Part shown: positions 35,268 through 46,789 of the stretch, in pieces
Numbering within the stretch: position 1 is the first letter of the stretch
Layout: every line of letters starts with the position of its first letter
Assembly (NCBI GenBank): GCA_002786025.1
Contig: NHNW01000065.1
Coordinates: forward strand, 62,001 to 126,000
DNA: 64,000 nt
Source of the DNA: Zasmidium citrigriseum
Taxonomy: Eukaryota; Ascomycota; Dothideomycetes; Mycosphaerellales; Mycosphaerellaceae
Reading direction: 5' to 3'
Translations under genes and position numbers: made by a program
The notes under the pieces: generated by a model
What the model was told of the DNA's origin: nothing
The model's database searches: none
What the model saw: the letters and a program-made list of their open reading frames with translations, nothing else

Positions 35268-36107
35268 TCAAAGCTTCGCTTTATCTCCGTCCGTCTCCCT
35301 CATGACTCCCGGAGCAGACGGAGTATCACCTCCAACCTCGGGGTCCAGCTCAGTAGTGCAGAGGATGCAAGTGTCTCTCAAAGCCGGCAGCCTGGATTCG
35401 TGATTGACCTTCTGGTAGTCCTGGCTCGCCAGCATGTCAACAAAGTGCCTGATGCTAGGGTAATGCGCTAAAGCAAACTCATCCCAGCCGTACTTGTCCT
35501 CGTTCCAAGTTCCTTGATCTGGGACAACTTTGCCGACCAACTTCGCATTGCCGCCACGCCGAGAGCCGATGGTCTCCGCAAAAGCTTTTCCGTAGGTCTT
35601 GTAGCTCTCGTGTGCTTCCTTGCCTGGTTTGAAGGAGAGGAGGTTCAGCATGGAGACTGCGCCATTCTGACCAAGCTTGAAGTTTTTGCTCCAACCGAGC
35701 AGCTCGTCGTTCAATTCAAGGCCCTGTGTAGAGCCTGCCATCCTCGGCTTGTCCATCGAGCCAGTCAATTCGGGTACATCGCCCTGTTTGGGGTGCAAAA
35801 GGCTTCTGTTCGTGTCGTGGAAGTTGTTGAATATGCGAGATGGAACTCCCGCCGAGGCGCTCCAGTGGCGATGGACCCAGTCTTCACCCAGAAAGGCTTC
35901 TGGAATTGGCGTAGATGATGGAACAATGACCAGCAAGTCCCATGTCTGCTTCGTGAGATGTGTCGATAGCTTCTCGGGCTTGATGATCCATCTGACGACT
36001 TTGGCCGATACCAATGGCTTTACCGACTGGGAGTTGATGGCACGGAGGAATTGTTGTGGTGTCTTGCCCGGCGAGAGGGCAATGAGGTGCAGCGTGGCCA
36101 AAACCAT
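35268..36107 (-). CDS. DUF1330/EthD-like dimeric-barrel protein
   Basis: Single exon, 279 aa. Two halves of dimeric alpha/beta-barrel type are suggested. The first begins ATLHLIALSPGKTPQQFLRAI and includes WDLLVIVPSSTPIPE. The second begins VSMLNLLSFKPGKEAHESYKTYGKAFAE and includes WDEFALAHYPSIRHFVDMLASQDYQKVNHESRLPALRDT, the DUF1330 pattern. Fungal proteins of this type occur near oxidative or degradative gene sets, but their reaction is mostly unknown. No signal peptide is seen. The C-terminal 25 residues are polar and probably disordered. Its neighbours (regulator, reductase, monooxygenase) suggest a role in the same pathway; this is inference. Confidence 0.78.
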   Translation of the reverse strand: MVLATLHLIALSPGKTPQQFLRAINSQSVKPLVSAKVVRWIIKPEKLSTHLTKQTWDLLVIVPSSTPIPEAFLGEDWVHRHWSASAGVPSRIFNNFHDTNRSLLHPKQGDVPELTGSMDKPRMAGSTQGLELNDELLGWSKNFKLGQNGAVSMLNLLSFKPGKEAHESYKTYGKAFAETIGSRRGGNAKLVGKVVPDQGTWNEDKYGWDEFALAHYPSIRHFVDMLASQDYQKVNHESRLPALRDTCILCTTELDPEVGGDTPSAPGVMRETDGDKAKL

Positions 36108-37078
36108 TGTGAATGAATTTCAGGACTTACAATGTACAGATGGAAGATTAAGAAGATGTCGAAGAGAGGTTGACATCCACATGCATCATCGAATGTCGAT
36201 GCGGCAGGAGGAGGAGGTGACGTTGAACGCCGAGGCAGTCATGCACGTGGACCGAGCTCCTTAAGCGCCGGACCCGCTTCCGGCACGGCATGTTCTCTTC
36301 GGCGTCTCTCCTCCTCAACTTCATCTCTAACCACAATCCCCATGCGTTTTAACACCGAATGTCCCGGTCTCAAGAGAAGCAGAAAGAGCAGACGATGGAA
36401 GAGCGTAGCACGTAGCGCAATATCAGGCAAGCCGCATCACGAATGCGAGAAGACACCAGCATCTCTACGGCTGGAATGATCCTACACATCGTCTGTTCGA
36501 ATAGCGTCCGCTACCTTGGAGCCAAGGAGGTCAAGAAATGGACAGCAGGTCATCATGCCAATAGCTGGACAATATGACGGCCGTCATGCTGTCATCACCA
36601 TCTCGGTCACTCAGCAACGATATCCGCCAACCAAGCCAAAGCCCGCGGTGCATGGCGAGAACAAGCGAGGGCGGCCCATACTCGCGTTGCTCAGGACCAC
36701 TGTCGATGATGCCAAGATGTGCCGAGCAAACAAGGCGCCCCGTGCTGCAACGATGGGTCTCCTCGATGCGAGCAGCGAGGATGATAATCCTTTACTAGCC
36801 TCGAAGGGAACATGGTATTCGCATTTGGGATCATAAAACCCTACAACGCTTGATCAACACGTGGAACAGACCTAGTGACCGCGGTAGGGACCTGGGCTAC
36901 GTCTTTCTTTGAGAGAGTCAGATTGAAGCCGCCGCGGCTGATGTAAGTGTTCACTTCGGCTACTGTGTGCATATAAGTGAGGCAGGAGACTGGAAGGCGC
37001 CGTTTTCAAGCTCTGTCAGGTATTTTGTTTTTCAAGCACCGCTATCGAGACTGAAATAGCTTATTAGACTTATTCTCC
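36108..37078. other. Divergent promoter region, 0.97 kb
   Basis: Between the DUF1330-like gene (minus) and the reductase (plus). It contains CACGTG at 36244-36249 and 36858-36863, and a TATAAG at 36972-36977 that suits the reductase (about 102 nt before its ATG). No open frame with a domain was found. Confidence 0.5.
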
Positions 37079-38128
37079 ATGGCGGCACCCAACAAGCTCG
37101 TCCTCATCACAGGAGGTAGTGGCCATTTGGGATTCCGCACCCTTCGAACCGCGCTCGAACATGGCTACCCCGTCCGCGCCGTCGTCCGCAGCGAAAGCAA
37201 AGCCCAAAAAGTCAAAGAGACAGCAGATTCCTTAAACCTATCTGGCCATCTGGAATTCATCATCATTGCAGACTTCACCGCCCCCAACGCCTTCGACGCA
37301 GCAGTAAAAGATGTCAAACACATCATCCACATAGCCTCACCCCTAGCAACAGCCGGCTCAGACGACGACGACTTCCACGACCTCTTCGTCAAACCCGCCG
37401 TCCAAGGCACCCTCAATGTATTCTCCGCGGCGCAGCGCGCAGGAACTGTTGAGCGCATCGTCCTCACAAGCTCCGTCGCAGCAATTCACCCGATGAGCGC
37501 TTGGTTCGCTGCAACCGAAATAGTCTACACCCCCGACAACCGCCTCGACGAAATTCCACCACCCTACCCTCATCGCATGTCAGCCTATTGGGCGAGCAAA
37601 ATCGCCGCGCTCAAAGTCGCAGAAACTTTCATCGAAGAACAGAAACCAGATTTCGATGCAATCTACATCATGCCCTCCTTCATCCTCGGCCGCGACGACC
37701 TTTGCAAAACCACCGCCCGTTTCTTCTCAGGAACGAACTTCCTCGTGCTCTCCCAGGCCCTGGGGATCGAAGTCCCGCAAGCTCCCACACGGGCGAACAA
37801 CTTCAACTCCGTCGAGGACTGCGCAAATGTTCACGTCTGGTCTCTGGACAAAGACAAAGTCGCAGGGAACCAAAGCTTCGTCGTGAGCAATTCCGGTCTG
37901 GGTGGGATGCAGTGGACGGACGCGAACCAAATTGTCAAGAGGAGATTCCCGGAGGCAGTGGAGAAGGGGATTTTCAAGGCGGATGGACCGAGTCAGACGG
38001 TTGTTTGTAGGTTGGATGTTGGGACGACGGAACGAGTATTCGGTTTTAAACACGCGAGCTTTGAAGATTGCGTGGTTAGTGTTTGTGGGCATTATTTGGA
38101 ATTGTTGGAACACGAGAGGAAGACGTAG
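37079..38128 (+). CDS. NAD(P)-dependent epimerase/reductase (dihydroflavonol-reductase-like)
   Basis: Single exon, 349 aa, the normal size for extended short-chain dehydrogenases. The nucleotide-binding motif is GGSGHLG (12-18) after a first beta strand KLVLIT. RAVVRSESKAQ suggests NADPH preference. HIASPL and IVLTSSVAAI follow, then the catalytic Tyr and Lys in SAYWASKIAA. The fold matches ketone reductases such as dihydroflavonol reductase, methylglyoxal reductase (Gre2) and fungal cluster reductases. It is probably cytosolic. It lies next to the FAD monooxygenase gene on the same strand (545 bp apart). The sense strand is A/C-rich for the first three quarters and G/T-rich after about 37890. 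Confidence 0.9.
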   Translation: MAAPNKLVLITGGSGHLGFRTLRTALEHGYPVRAVVRSESKAQKVKETADSLNLSGHLEFIIIADFTAPNAFDAAVKDVKHIIHIASPLATAGSDDDDFHDLFVKPAVQGTLNVFSAAQRAGTVERIVLTSSVAAIHPMSAWFAATEIVYTPDNRLDEIPPPYPHRMSAYWASKIAALKVAETFIEEQKPDFDAIYIMPSFILGRDDLCKTTARFFSGTNFLVLSQALGIEVPQAPTRANNFNSVEDCANVHVWSLDKDKVAGNQSFVVSNSGLGGMQWTDANQIVKRRFPEAVEKGIFKADGPSQTVVCRLDVGTTERVFGFKHASFEDCVVSVCGHYLELLEHERKT

Positions 38129-38673
38129 ACTAAGGTGAAGTATCTCCAGCATAATCAACAACAATCCAGCCCTATACCCAACAAACAAGAAGTGGACCTC
38201 GTATATTTGCCCTATTCAAGCTATCCCCCATCGTTCCACGCGAGGCGAAGCTTTTCCCGCCAAAGCTTTTCAGCTGCAAGCTCGAAGGATTCAACGAGGC
38301 TTCGCTTTCGGGATCATCGTTGCAACAAAGAATAATTGCACTTTCAAAGACATCGGCGCGCCTAATCCCGAATGACCGGGCCAAGACGTCTGCATCCCGC
38401 TCTGGATGCTATAGCTGCCTTCGGGAGCTGGTGTGCTCGGCCGATGCAGTCGACAAAGGATTGGCTACGGCGTAGAAAGTCGGTACGGGAGGATGCCGAT
38501 GCACCTCACGAGCTCTCGCTAATCTATTGTGGCACGGTTGGTGGAGCTTCAGCTCTTCGTCCCCGGCTAAAGGTGAGCCATTGACTTCAGCTGGATTCAA
38601 GAGTATTTAGAGAGACAAACTTCCTCTCTTCGCTCCACTTATCACCCACCAAAACCTCTCAGTACCTTCCAAT
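38129..38673. promoter_or_regulatory. Promoter region of the FAD monooxygenase gene
   Basis: 545 bp between two plus-strand genes. The last 60 bp before the ATG are pyrimidine-rich. No gene was found. Confidence 0.4.
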
Positions 38674-40166
38674 ATGGACGTCCAACGAGACCCTCCTAAT
38701 GGCATCACAGTGCTCATCTCAGGCGCAGGAGTCGGAGGCCTTACCTCAGCTCTCGAGTTCTGGCGAAAGGGCTGCGATGTCAGAGTCCTCGAAAGATCCC
38801 CAGAAAGCTTGACAACAGGTACTCCCTCTCTCCTACTTATCACCCACCATACTGACACATCCCAGGCGACACCTTCCAAATCGGCCCCTCCGCGCGCAAA
38901 ATGTTCAAACACTACCCAACCCTCAGCAAAAACCACGACGAAATCGCCTACAATCCACTCCTCTGCAAAACCAAACACACCGGCGAACGCATGACCGAAC
39001 CCATCGAAATGTCCGCCATGGTAACACCCGACAAAAACGGGAATCGCCCCATGGTCGCCACGCATTCCCGGCCGAAGTTTCATAGAATTTTGCTCGAGCA
39101 GATTGAGGCTGTTGGGATTGTGATTGAGTTTGGGAAGGAGGTGGTGGATTATTGGGAGGATGTTGAGAGGAGGAAGGCGGGGGTTGTGTTGAAGGGTGGA
39201 GAGAAGGAGGAGGCGGATTTGGTTATTGCGGCGGATGGGTTGAGGGGTAGGAGTTGGGGGTTAGTTGCTGGGGCGCCGGTTCCGGCGAGGAGTAGTGGGA
39301 GTGCGGTGTTTCGGGCGGCGTATCCCGTCGAACTTGCCATCAAAGATCCTATGATCGCCGAGAGGTTCAAGCTGCGAGAGGACGGGAGGAGCTTTTTTGA
39401 GCTTTGGGTCGGACCGGGGATGTTTGCGACTTTCTGGCGGAATGATGAGCAGATGATGTGGAGTATTACGCATCCGGATGAGGGGACGGCGGAGGAGAGC
39501 TGGAATCATAAGGTTGAGCCGAGTGTGGCGGTGGAGTATACGAAGACGGTGGACGGGTGGCCGGAGGTTGCGAATCGGGTGATTATGGCGACGCCGAAGG
39601 ATGTGTTGATTGATTGGAAGCTGATGTGGAGGGATCCGCAGCCGAATTGGGTGTCTCCTGGGGGGTATGTTGTGCAGTTGGGGGATGCTGCGCATACGTT
39701 CTTGCCGAGTTCTGGGAATGGTGAGTCGTCCACACCTCGTCCTTTTGTGCGAACGCTGACACAGACAGGCGCCATCCAAGCAATGGAAGACTCAGCGTCT
39801 ATCGCCGCCTGCGTGGCCATAGCCGGCAAAGACAACATTCCCGACGCAGCTCGAGTACACAACTTGCTCCGCTTCGAGCGTGTGTCATTCCTGCAGGCCA
39901 TGGGAGTCGCAAGACGAGATGCCAGAACAAGCAAAAAGGGCAAGCATGAGGAGCCACCGATGCCCGGTCATTGGCTATGGGGTCATGATCCAGAGGTGTA
40001 CGCCCAGGAAAACTTCGAGAAGGCGCTGGCTCATCTGAAAGACGGTACGCCTTTCAAGAACACCAATCGTCCTACTGGGGTCGAGTACAAGCCGTGGACC
40101 ATTGACAGTCTGGGTGAGGCCCTGGATAATGGCGAGCCGACGATTCTGAGTGGCGATTGGAGTTGA
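38674..40166 (+). CDS. FAD-dependent monooxygenase (salicylate-hydroxylase-like)
   Basis: Model: join(38674..38818, 38866..39720, 39769..40166), 465 aa; introns of 47 and 48 nt. The GxGxxG dinucleotide motif GAGVGG is at 17-22, E40 of LER would bind the ribose, and DG (VIAADGLRG) and GD (QLGDAAHTFLPSSGNG) motifs of class A flavoprotein monooxygenases are present. The second intron interrupts SGNG-AIQAMEDSA. Because it is 48 nt with no stop, its retention would add 16 residues in frame. The reaction is hydroxylation of an aromatic or polyketide substrate with NAD(P)H and O2. Composition flips from A/C- to G/T-rich inside exon 2 and back in exon 3. Confidence 0.92.
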
Positions 40167-40902
40167 TGAGGCATCGTGAGATGGTTGACGAGACTCCGCT
40201 CAAAGGATATGATGTGATACCAGTAGAAGATACGACAGTGTATACCCAGCTCCATCAGACAATAAAACTTGCCTCCATGACTGTCATGGCATTTGATTTG
40301 GTCTTGAGAAAAGCTCTCTCGGTCTTTCAACTCGTCTTCTTGGTTCTCTACTCTGATGTGCGTGGGGAGCATGATACTGTGCGATGAGCTTTTTCGACTG
40401 TTGTTCTCATATTTTCGTAGCAGTCATCAACAAAAGGTCCCTGATATTGCTGGCGTTAGGGGCTGAAGTCAAAGTGGAATTGACTTTCTGGAGCCGTGGA
40501 GCCGGACCTTGGGGTGTCTCACTCATCAGGAGACACATGAAATAGACACCCATTGTGGTGAATGATGTATACAGGTTAGAAGAACGAAGACGAGTACGAT
40601 TAAGAAGGTAGAGGTCGGACGTGATTCTTTTCCGCCGGGAGAGATTCGGGGAATGTCGGTCCATTGAAGCAAGAACAACCTCGGTCGCCAACGCCGAACA
40701 ACGCCAATGTTGAGTGCACCGGCTACAAGAAATCACATGCCCGCCCAACTCTCCCGTGTGCCGTGAAAAAGACATACCCTTCCTCCTTTACTCAGTAAGG
40801 ACCGTCTGCACTTCTCACACATCTCACATTCCTCCTCCCCTTCCTTCAGTCCACCCTCGAAACTCCCACCAGCCAGCCCCTCGCGGGCCCACCAGCACCA
40901 GC
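40167..40902. other. Intergenic 736 bp
   Basis: This is the 3' flank of the monooxygenase and promoter of the mitochondrial carrier, both plus strand. The 100 bp before the carrier ATG are strongly C/A-rich. The plus-strand frame of the carrier stays open upstream to 40714 but carries no carrier-like sequence. Confidence 0.4.
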
Positions 40903-42178
40903 ATGTCCAACATCGACAACGCCGTCCGCGAAGTCGCCAAAGGCAACGTCGAGCCGCTCAAAACCGAAGCCTCCAAGCAACTCCAAAACGCCAAAGACAG
41001 CATACCCAAATCCACCGAGGAGCTGAAGGAGAATGTCGAGGTCGCGGCCAAGAAGAGCTTCCAGAGTCTACGGGACTTTGCTGCGGGAGGTGTAGGAGGT
41101 GTTTGTGCGGTTGTGGTGGGACATCCGTTTGATTTGGTGAAGGTCAGGTTGCAGACGGCGGAGAAGGGGGTGTATAGCGGGGCTATGGATGTTGTGAGGA
41201 AGACGATTGCGAGGGAGGGGCCTGTGAGGGTGAGTTTGTTGTGAGGATTGTTGGGTGAGCTGTCAGGGCATTTCTGCTGTGAAGAGCTGTCTTCGAGCTG
41301 TGTGGTTATGTCTACAGGGCATGGAAGCAGCTTGGATCGTGGAGATCGCTTAGAGCTTGCCCAACAACCACATCCAAGTAACCAAGGAAGCTGTACTGAC
41401 ACTGAATAGGGTCTCTACGCTGGTGTATCAGCGCCTCTAGTAGGCGTAACACCCATGTGTAAGCCCCCTTCCCTCAATATCCCCATGAACCATCTAACCT
41501 GTGTGCTTTCTAGTCGCCGTAAACTTCTGGGCCTACGGCGTAGGAAAACAACTCGTCGAATCCTTCTCCACCGTCCACGACAAACAATACTCCGTCGCCC
41601 AAGTCTCCTTCGCCGGCTTCTTCTCCGCCATCCCCATGACCCTCATCACCGCCCCCTTCGAACGCGTAAAAATCATCCTCCAAATCCAAGGCCAAAAACA
41701 GCTCGGCCCGGGCGAGAAACCAAAATACAATGGCGGCGTAGACGTCGTGCGTCAGCTGTACAAAGAAGGCGGCATCAAATCCGTCTACAAGGGCTCTTTC
41801 ATGACCCTCGCGAGAGATGGACCTGGTTCGGCGGCGTACTTCGCGACGTATGAGATTCTGAAGAGGAGGTTGACGCCCAAGGATCCTGAGACGGGGAAGC
41901 CCGGGCAGATGAGTCTTACGGCGATCATGACGGCTGGCGGTGCGGCGGGTGTGGCTATGTGGACGGCGGTGTTCCCTGTGGATACTGTCAAGTCGCGGTT
42001 ACAGTCCGCCGAGGGCAATCAGAGCATCATGGGCTGTATTCGGGAGTTGTATGGCAGGGGAGGCTTCAAGGCGTTCTTCCCTGGTGTGGGACCTGCTATG
42101 GCGAGAGCGGTGCCGGCGAATGCGGCGACGTTCTTGGGGGTTGAGTTGGCGCATGCGGCTATGAATAAGGTGTTTTAG
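40903..42178 (+). CDS. Mitochondrial carnitine/acylcarnitine carrier
   Basis: Model: join(40903..41229, 41410..41458, 41514..42178), 346 aa. Introns are 180 and 55 nt; the middle exon is just 49 nt. All three carrier signatures Px[DE]xx[KR] are present: PFDLVKVRLQ, PFERVKIILQ and PVDTVKSRLQ. The GGVGGVCAVVVGHPFDLVKVR and PMFAVNFWAYGVGKQL segments are typical of the carnitine carrier (yeast CRC1, Aspergillus AcuH). A 50-residue charged N-terminal extension, predicted helical, precedes the first repeat. It imports acylcarnitine into mitochondria in exchange for carnitine, for use of acetyl units or fatty acids. The gene probably serves general metabolism, not the neighbouring pathway. Confidence 0.93.
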
Positions 42179-42332
42179 AGAGTGACAGCACGGGGCTTTC
42201 TTTGGGTTTATCACCACAGCTGTAGATGTTCCTCGCAAGGCGCGGGTGGAGGGCAGGGCAGGCAGGCAGGCACGTTTTTGGAGCGTATGCCCCTTTTTCA
42301 GATAGACGGAAGCGATTCATTATACATCATCA

Positions 42333-43633
42333 TCAAAACTTCGGCAACTCAGGCAACATCGCACTCGGAGGCCGACTAGGCAACTCCAACACCCTCGAGC
42401 CCCTAACAGAAGTATGTCGACTCAACGGCTCAAGAACATACTCCTCATACTCCTCCGGCGTGCGGATCCTCCTCCCCTCATCAACAAAAATCTCCTGTGT
42501 CGATTCACTCCTCTCCGCCGTGCCTTTCTCCGGATCCCTCACCACCTCCTCTGCCGTTCGATCTTTCCTACTCGCTCCGCCGTAGTAGCTGACGCTGGAA
42601 AACGTATCAAAAGTCCTCTTCAACTGATCCCTCAAATAATGCCTAAAGAACGCCCGTAAAGAAGGCGCACAGGCACAGATTATCGCGAGTTGGAGTTCGA
42701 CGAGGGACCAGGCGAAGAGGGAGAAACCGGTCCAGGAGGTGTCGTAGGTGTGGTTGATGCGCCAGAGGTAGTAGGTGCGGGCTATGCCGGCGCCGGTTAC
42801 ACTGTCATATGTTAGTTGAGTGAAGGAGAGGGAAAGGGGGAAGGAAGCGTACAGAAATCCCAAACCGAAGATAATGTTCAGTGCGATTTTCTGCCGTCGC
42901 GGCACGTCGAGAGAGTAATGCCTCAACATAAGACAAGGCAGCGCGACGGCGTAGCAATCGCTCAACACACTCAACACCCCACTCGTAAGCGTGAGAGCGT
43001 TGCCATTAATGCACTTGAAGGACTTGTCATAGTCAAAATCGTACGAGAGCCAGTAAGCGTCCAGCGGCGTACAGATCAGACAATAGACGAGGAAGACGGC
43101 GAGACCGTAGGCGGCGGTCACGAAGAGGGCGAGGTAGATGGCGTAGAGCCAGCGGCGGTCGAGGTTGTCTTTTGCCATGCGGCGGTAGAAGAGGAGGACG
43201 GAGAGTTTGGTGGGCACGGTGGAGAAGATGAACATTAGTTGGGCGATCCAGCCGGTCTGTTCATTCACATCATTGTTAGTGAGGTTGATTTTGGGGTTGA
43301 GGTTGGACGTACCAGTGCCGCTCCCACGTAGAGAGGCGGATGCACATCCCACGTATGCCGATCCAGATCATACCTCTCCGCACCTATCCACGCCGTGATC
43401 GTAAATCCAATAGAAAACAACCACCCGATGAAAATCATCAAATCGTCCAGACCGAAGGAGCCGGCTTGTTTCCTGGCGCGGAGGTAGAAGCGTCCTGCGA
43501 CGAGGAGTGTCGAGGCGATTTGCCAGGTCATGGCGAAGGCTGGCATCCATTCTCTCCGGACGGGGTCGGTGTAGTTTGGGTCGGGCCAGGCTTCGACGAC
43601 TGATTGGGGGACTTCGTGGAAGTTGCCTGGCAT
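42333..43633 (-). CDS. PTH11/SAT4-type rhodopsin-domain membrane protein
   Basis: Model: complement(42333..42801, 42853..43256, 43313..43633), 397 aa; introns of 51 and 56 nt. Seven hydrophobic segments are followed by a cytosolic tail of about 110 polar residues, as in fungal PTH11-like receptors. Family motifs seen: GLDDLMIFIGWLF after helix 1, LSVLLFYRRM, CTPLDAYW, and LNIIFGLGFL-VTGAGIARTYYLWR across intron 2. No CFEM domain precedes the helices. Some relatives sense surface cues during plant infection, but most are uncharacterised. Each of the three exons begins A/C-rich and ends G/T-rich on the sense strand, the clearest case of the sawtooth described in the findings. Confidence 0.9.
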
Positions 43634-45751
43634 GATGGAGGTGAGGTAAGATAGAGGAGGTAGGAATACGAGGGAAGTTCGACTGAAACCCCGGGGGATC
43701 ACATCGAGAGATGGAGCTCAGGGCTTGTATGTATAGACGAGGGAGATACAAGTGACGTGAAAACAGCGCGCATCGCACGGAGTATAGAGTGATAGTAAAG
43801 ACAGGAAGAAGTGTGATGCCCCAGAAACAAGGAACCCTACCTCTTCGGCACGTACCTGCAGCAGATGGGGTTTGTGACCGGACGGCGAGGGTCCCCTGTC
43901 CTGTTCTCGATGGACGGGGACGGCACATTTTCTTTCTCTCTCGTGCAGGTGGCAGATCTTCCCGTCCGAAACGCCGTCTGGGGCTCTCTGTCGCGTGGAC
44001 AAGGGGCCAGCTGGACAGGGAAGCGCTAGAAGAAGCTACGGAGCTTCACATGCGACTTGCAGACGGAGTTCTTGAGCCTATGTTTCTAGCTTGCCTGAGG
44101 TAGAGCTTGTTGAGGAGCCCATTGGACGGACGATCTTGAGCTGGTTTGTTTTCTTGTGATGGAGAAAGTCTTTGCTTTGAAACATTGGGCTTGTCCGGGA
44201 CAGAGCAGAAGCCAGCGAGCTCAATGCTGCCTGTATCGGAGAGAACGCCGTTCGCCGTTCTGTGTACGAGCGCGTGCAGATGGGGTTTGATAGATGTCAA
44301 CCACGCCCAGATGCAGGCGGCAGCGGATGTGGAAGCAGAGGTCCTTGTAAGATCGGGAACACTTTGGACCCAGCGCAGTGGTACGTGGAAGAGAATGCGA
44401 CTTCCCACTTCGGCACATGGAACCGTCCTACTGGGATTCTTTTGTGTGGTTTCCACGAATCAATGTGAAGGCGAGTTACATCACGAATGCAGAACTTGCG
44501 CCGAAGAAGTGTCCGTTTGTCCGTCTCCTGCGCAAGTGCTGCAAGTGGAGAGCTCCAGTGCGAGAGCTCGATCCATCGTGCTTCGAAGTTCCAGTGGGTA
44601 AGAATAGCTCCAGTCTTTCCAAAGGCCAGCATCCTTGACGAAAGTTCTCGACTTCCGAGACAGTATTGCCTATGATCGTATCCACGAGCCCGTTGGAATG
44701 GTCTGCATGTTCTGAAAGATGCAGCCACGGAGATGATGGGAACAGCAGTCGTATGGTGTTTGTGTGACGTTCGGCTCTGCTAGCGCGGTGCGTGCTCAGG
44801 GGTACGTGCATTTGTAGAAAAAGTCAATTGATCCTTTGAAAAGGCGCAAGAGCTGTGCCGATTTGAATTGTTTGGTGGTGGAAGGCGTGGGATCCTGGGC
44901 TTGTTCCATCAAGCTGTTTGTAAAGAAGATGAAGATGTGAAACGTTTGGAGGTTCATAGGGTGGTACGAACTGTGGAACTTTCCATTCGGCTTCGGCACA
45001 TTCTCCGTAGGCGGTCATGGGGACTGCGTGAATAGGGCAGAGTGCGGAAAATGTCCTTTCGTTGATGGATGTTGAGATACCGATCAAATCCGACGTGGCG
45101 AGAATGTTCGTCCTGTGAGAAAAGATTAGATCCCATCTGCCCGGCACTCCGCTCGTTCAGATGCATGCTGCAGCCGAGTCTCAAGAACTACTGCAGCGAT
45201 CTTTTGCCCCCATGCACATCGATCAACAGACGGGATATGCATCTCGAGAACAGGAAAGCCAAACGAGATATGGTCGCGCAATGTCGTTAATTTTGTCGAG
45301 AATAAACGATCAAAGATAGACTTTCAATTTGGGGATCGGATTCCGTCTGGTCGAGTGACAGGGACTGGAGACAGGGACCGCAGCACGACCGCTTCCAGTA
45401 CGAGGATCACATGCAGATTTGAATACGTCAACTGTCATGGGGACAGCTCGTTAGCAGCGATTGTGTGTAACAGGTGTAACAGAAGGCGTGTCAACAGTCG
45501 ATTTGCATGTGATCGTTCTTGCCTATCGATCGGATCCGGTACGATGGGTTGGAAGCGAGTTGTCCAGATTGCGGGAAAGGCATCTCAATCTTCGAAATGT
45601 ATCGGAGACGGGGAGGCTTTCGCCACGCTTCAGAGCGGTAATTGTAGAAGATGATGTCGAAGAAGCGGTCAGCCGTAGGACTAGAGAGGTGTGGTCATCA
45701 ATTCACTCATTTCAATATATGTATCTTGCACCCACCAACTTGCCGCCAATC
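43634..45751. other. Intergenic 2.1 kb, no gene supported
   Basis: Between the start of the PTH11-like gene and the stop of the 2-oxoglutarate oxygenase (both minus). Overlapping frames near 44046-44811 exist on both strands but show no domain and no spliced partner. No transposon signature was seen. Confidence 0.45.
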
Positions 45752-46789
45752 TCAAGCGCTCGCCGTGACAGCCGCGTTGCTTCCGGTGATGCCATTCTGC
45801 TTCTTTTGCCCAAGCTCCTCCTGCTTGGCCTTCAAGGCATTGAAGTTCCTCTCCATTGCAGCCTTCGTGAACTCGGCGCCTGTAACTTTGGGGTACTTCT
45901 TTTGCGGGCCTTGAATCTCGCAGTCGATACAAGGCTGATTGAAGAAGGCGATCGAGTATCTCGGTCCAAAGTAGTCGGACTCTAAATCCGTGGGTGCCTT
46001 CACGCGATGGAATGTCGACTTAAAGCGATCGTCCGACCAGCTCATGAGAAGGTCGCCAATGTTACAAACGATGTCGCCTGGTGCAAAGTCGACCTTGGTC
46101 CACTTGTCGCCAATCCCGAAAGAAGTGACGACTTCACGACCAGGACAGATTTCGAGGCCAGACTGTCCCGGACGCTGGAAGAGGAGGGTGATGAGATCCC
46201 AGTCCGCGTGAGCGCCGGCTCTATAGAAGTTCTCTTGGGCTGCTTGGCTCTTGTCTACTTCGAAGTAGTGCAGAAGTCGAAGTACTGATTGACAATCCGG
46301 GCGAGTGATGTCGTGGGCCTTGATGAAGTAGTCGTCTGGGAAGCCGAGACCACGAGCAAAGCAGAGCATAAGTTTCTCGCTCAGGCTTTGGGCTTTCTTC
46401 ATGAACTCTTGTGCGGACTTCTTGAATCCAGGCAGGGCGTCTTCAGCGATCCATTTGTCCTTCATGTTATCGCCAAATTGAAGCTGGTAGCTCTCCTTCT
46501 GGTCAGCCACACCCGTGGAAGGCCTGACTTGGCCTTTCTTCTCCCAGCCGACATTCTTATGAGTGAATGGGACGGTTCCTTTGACATCGTCTGGCAGAGC
46601 GAAGAAGGATTCTGAAGTGGCGAAGATGGCATCGATCTCGGGAATGGAAATTTGCGTGTCGGAGAGGGCGAAGAAGCCATCGGTCTCAGCAGCATAAACA
46701 AGCTGAGATGTGATCTCGTCGATGCGATTGTCGAAATCTGCCAGAGACACCCGAGGAATGCTTCGGTTGGTGTACTCGGTAGCGCCCAT
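45752..46789 (-). CDS. 2-oxoglutarate/Fe(II) oxygenase (isopenicillin-N-synthase-like)
   Basis: Single exon, 345 aa. The DIOX_N domain starts with PRVSLADF and has TDGFFALSDTQIS. The Fe-binding facial triad is His194 and Asp196 in AHADWD plus His261 in STFHRV; Arg277 in GPRYSI binds 2-oxoglutarate. Fungal members hydroxylate or desaturate small molecules and some act in secondary metabolism. The C-terminal region is polar (EELGQKKQNG). No targeting signal is visible. A TATATA lies at 46855-46860, about 65-70 nt upstream of the ATG. It is separated from the amidase-monooxygenase block by the carrier and the receptor, so membership in that module is doubtful. Confidence 0.92.
   Translation of the reverse strand: MGATEYTNRSIPRVSLADFDNRIDEITSQLVYAAETDGFFALSDTQISIPEIDAIFATSESFFALPDDVKGTVPFTHKNVGWEKKGQVRPSTGVADQKESYQLQFGDNMKDKWIAEDALPGFKKSAQEFMKKAQSLSEKLMLCFARGLGFPDDYFIKAHDITRPDCQSVLRLLHYFEVDKSQAAQENFYRAGAHADWDLITLLFQRPGQSGLEICPGREVVTSFGIGDKWTKVDFAPGDIVCNIGDLLMSWSDDRFKSTFHRVKAPTDLESDYFGPRYSIAFFNQPCIDCEIQGPQKKYPKVTGAEFTKAAMERNFNALKAKQEELGQKKQNGITGSNAAVTASA

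Noticed and set aside
40714..40902. N-terminal extension of the mitochondrial carrier
   Set aside because: No carrier-like or targeting sequence; the ATG at 40903 has an A/C-rich leader and normal protein length.
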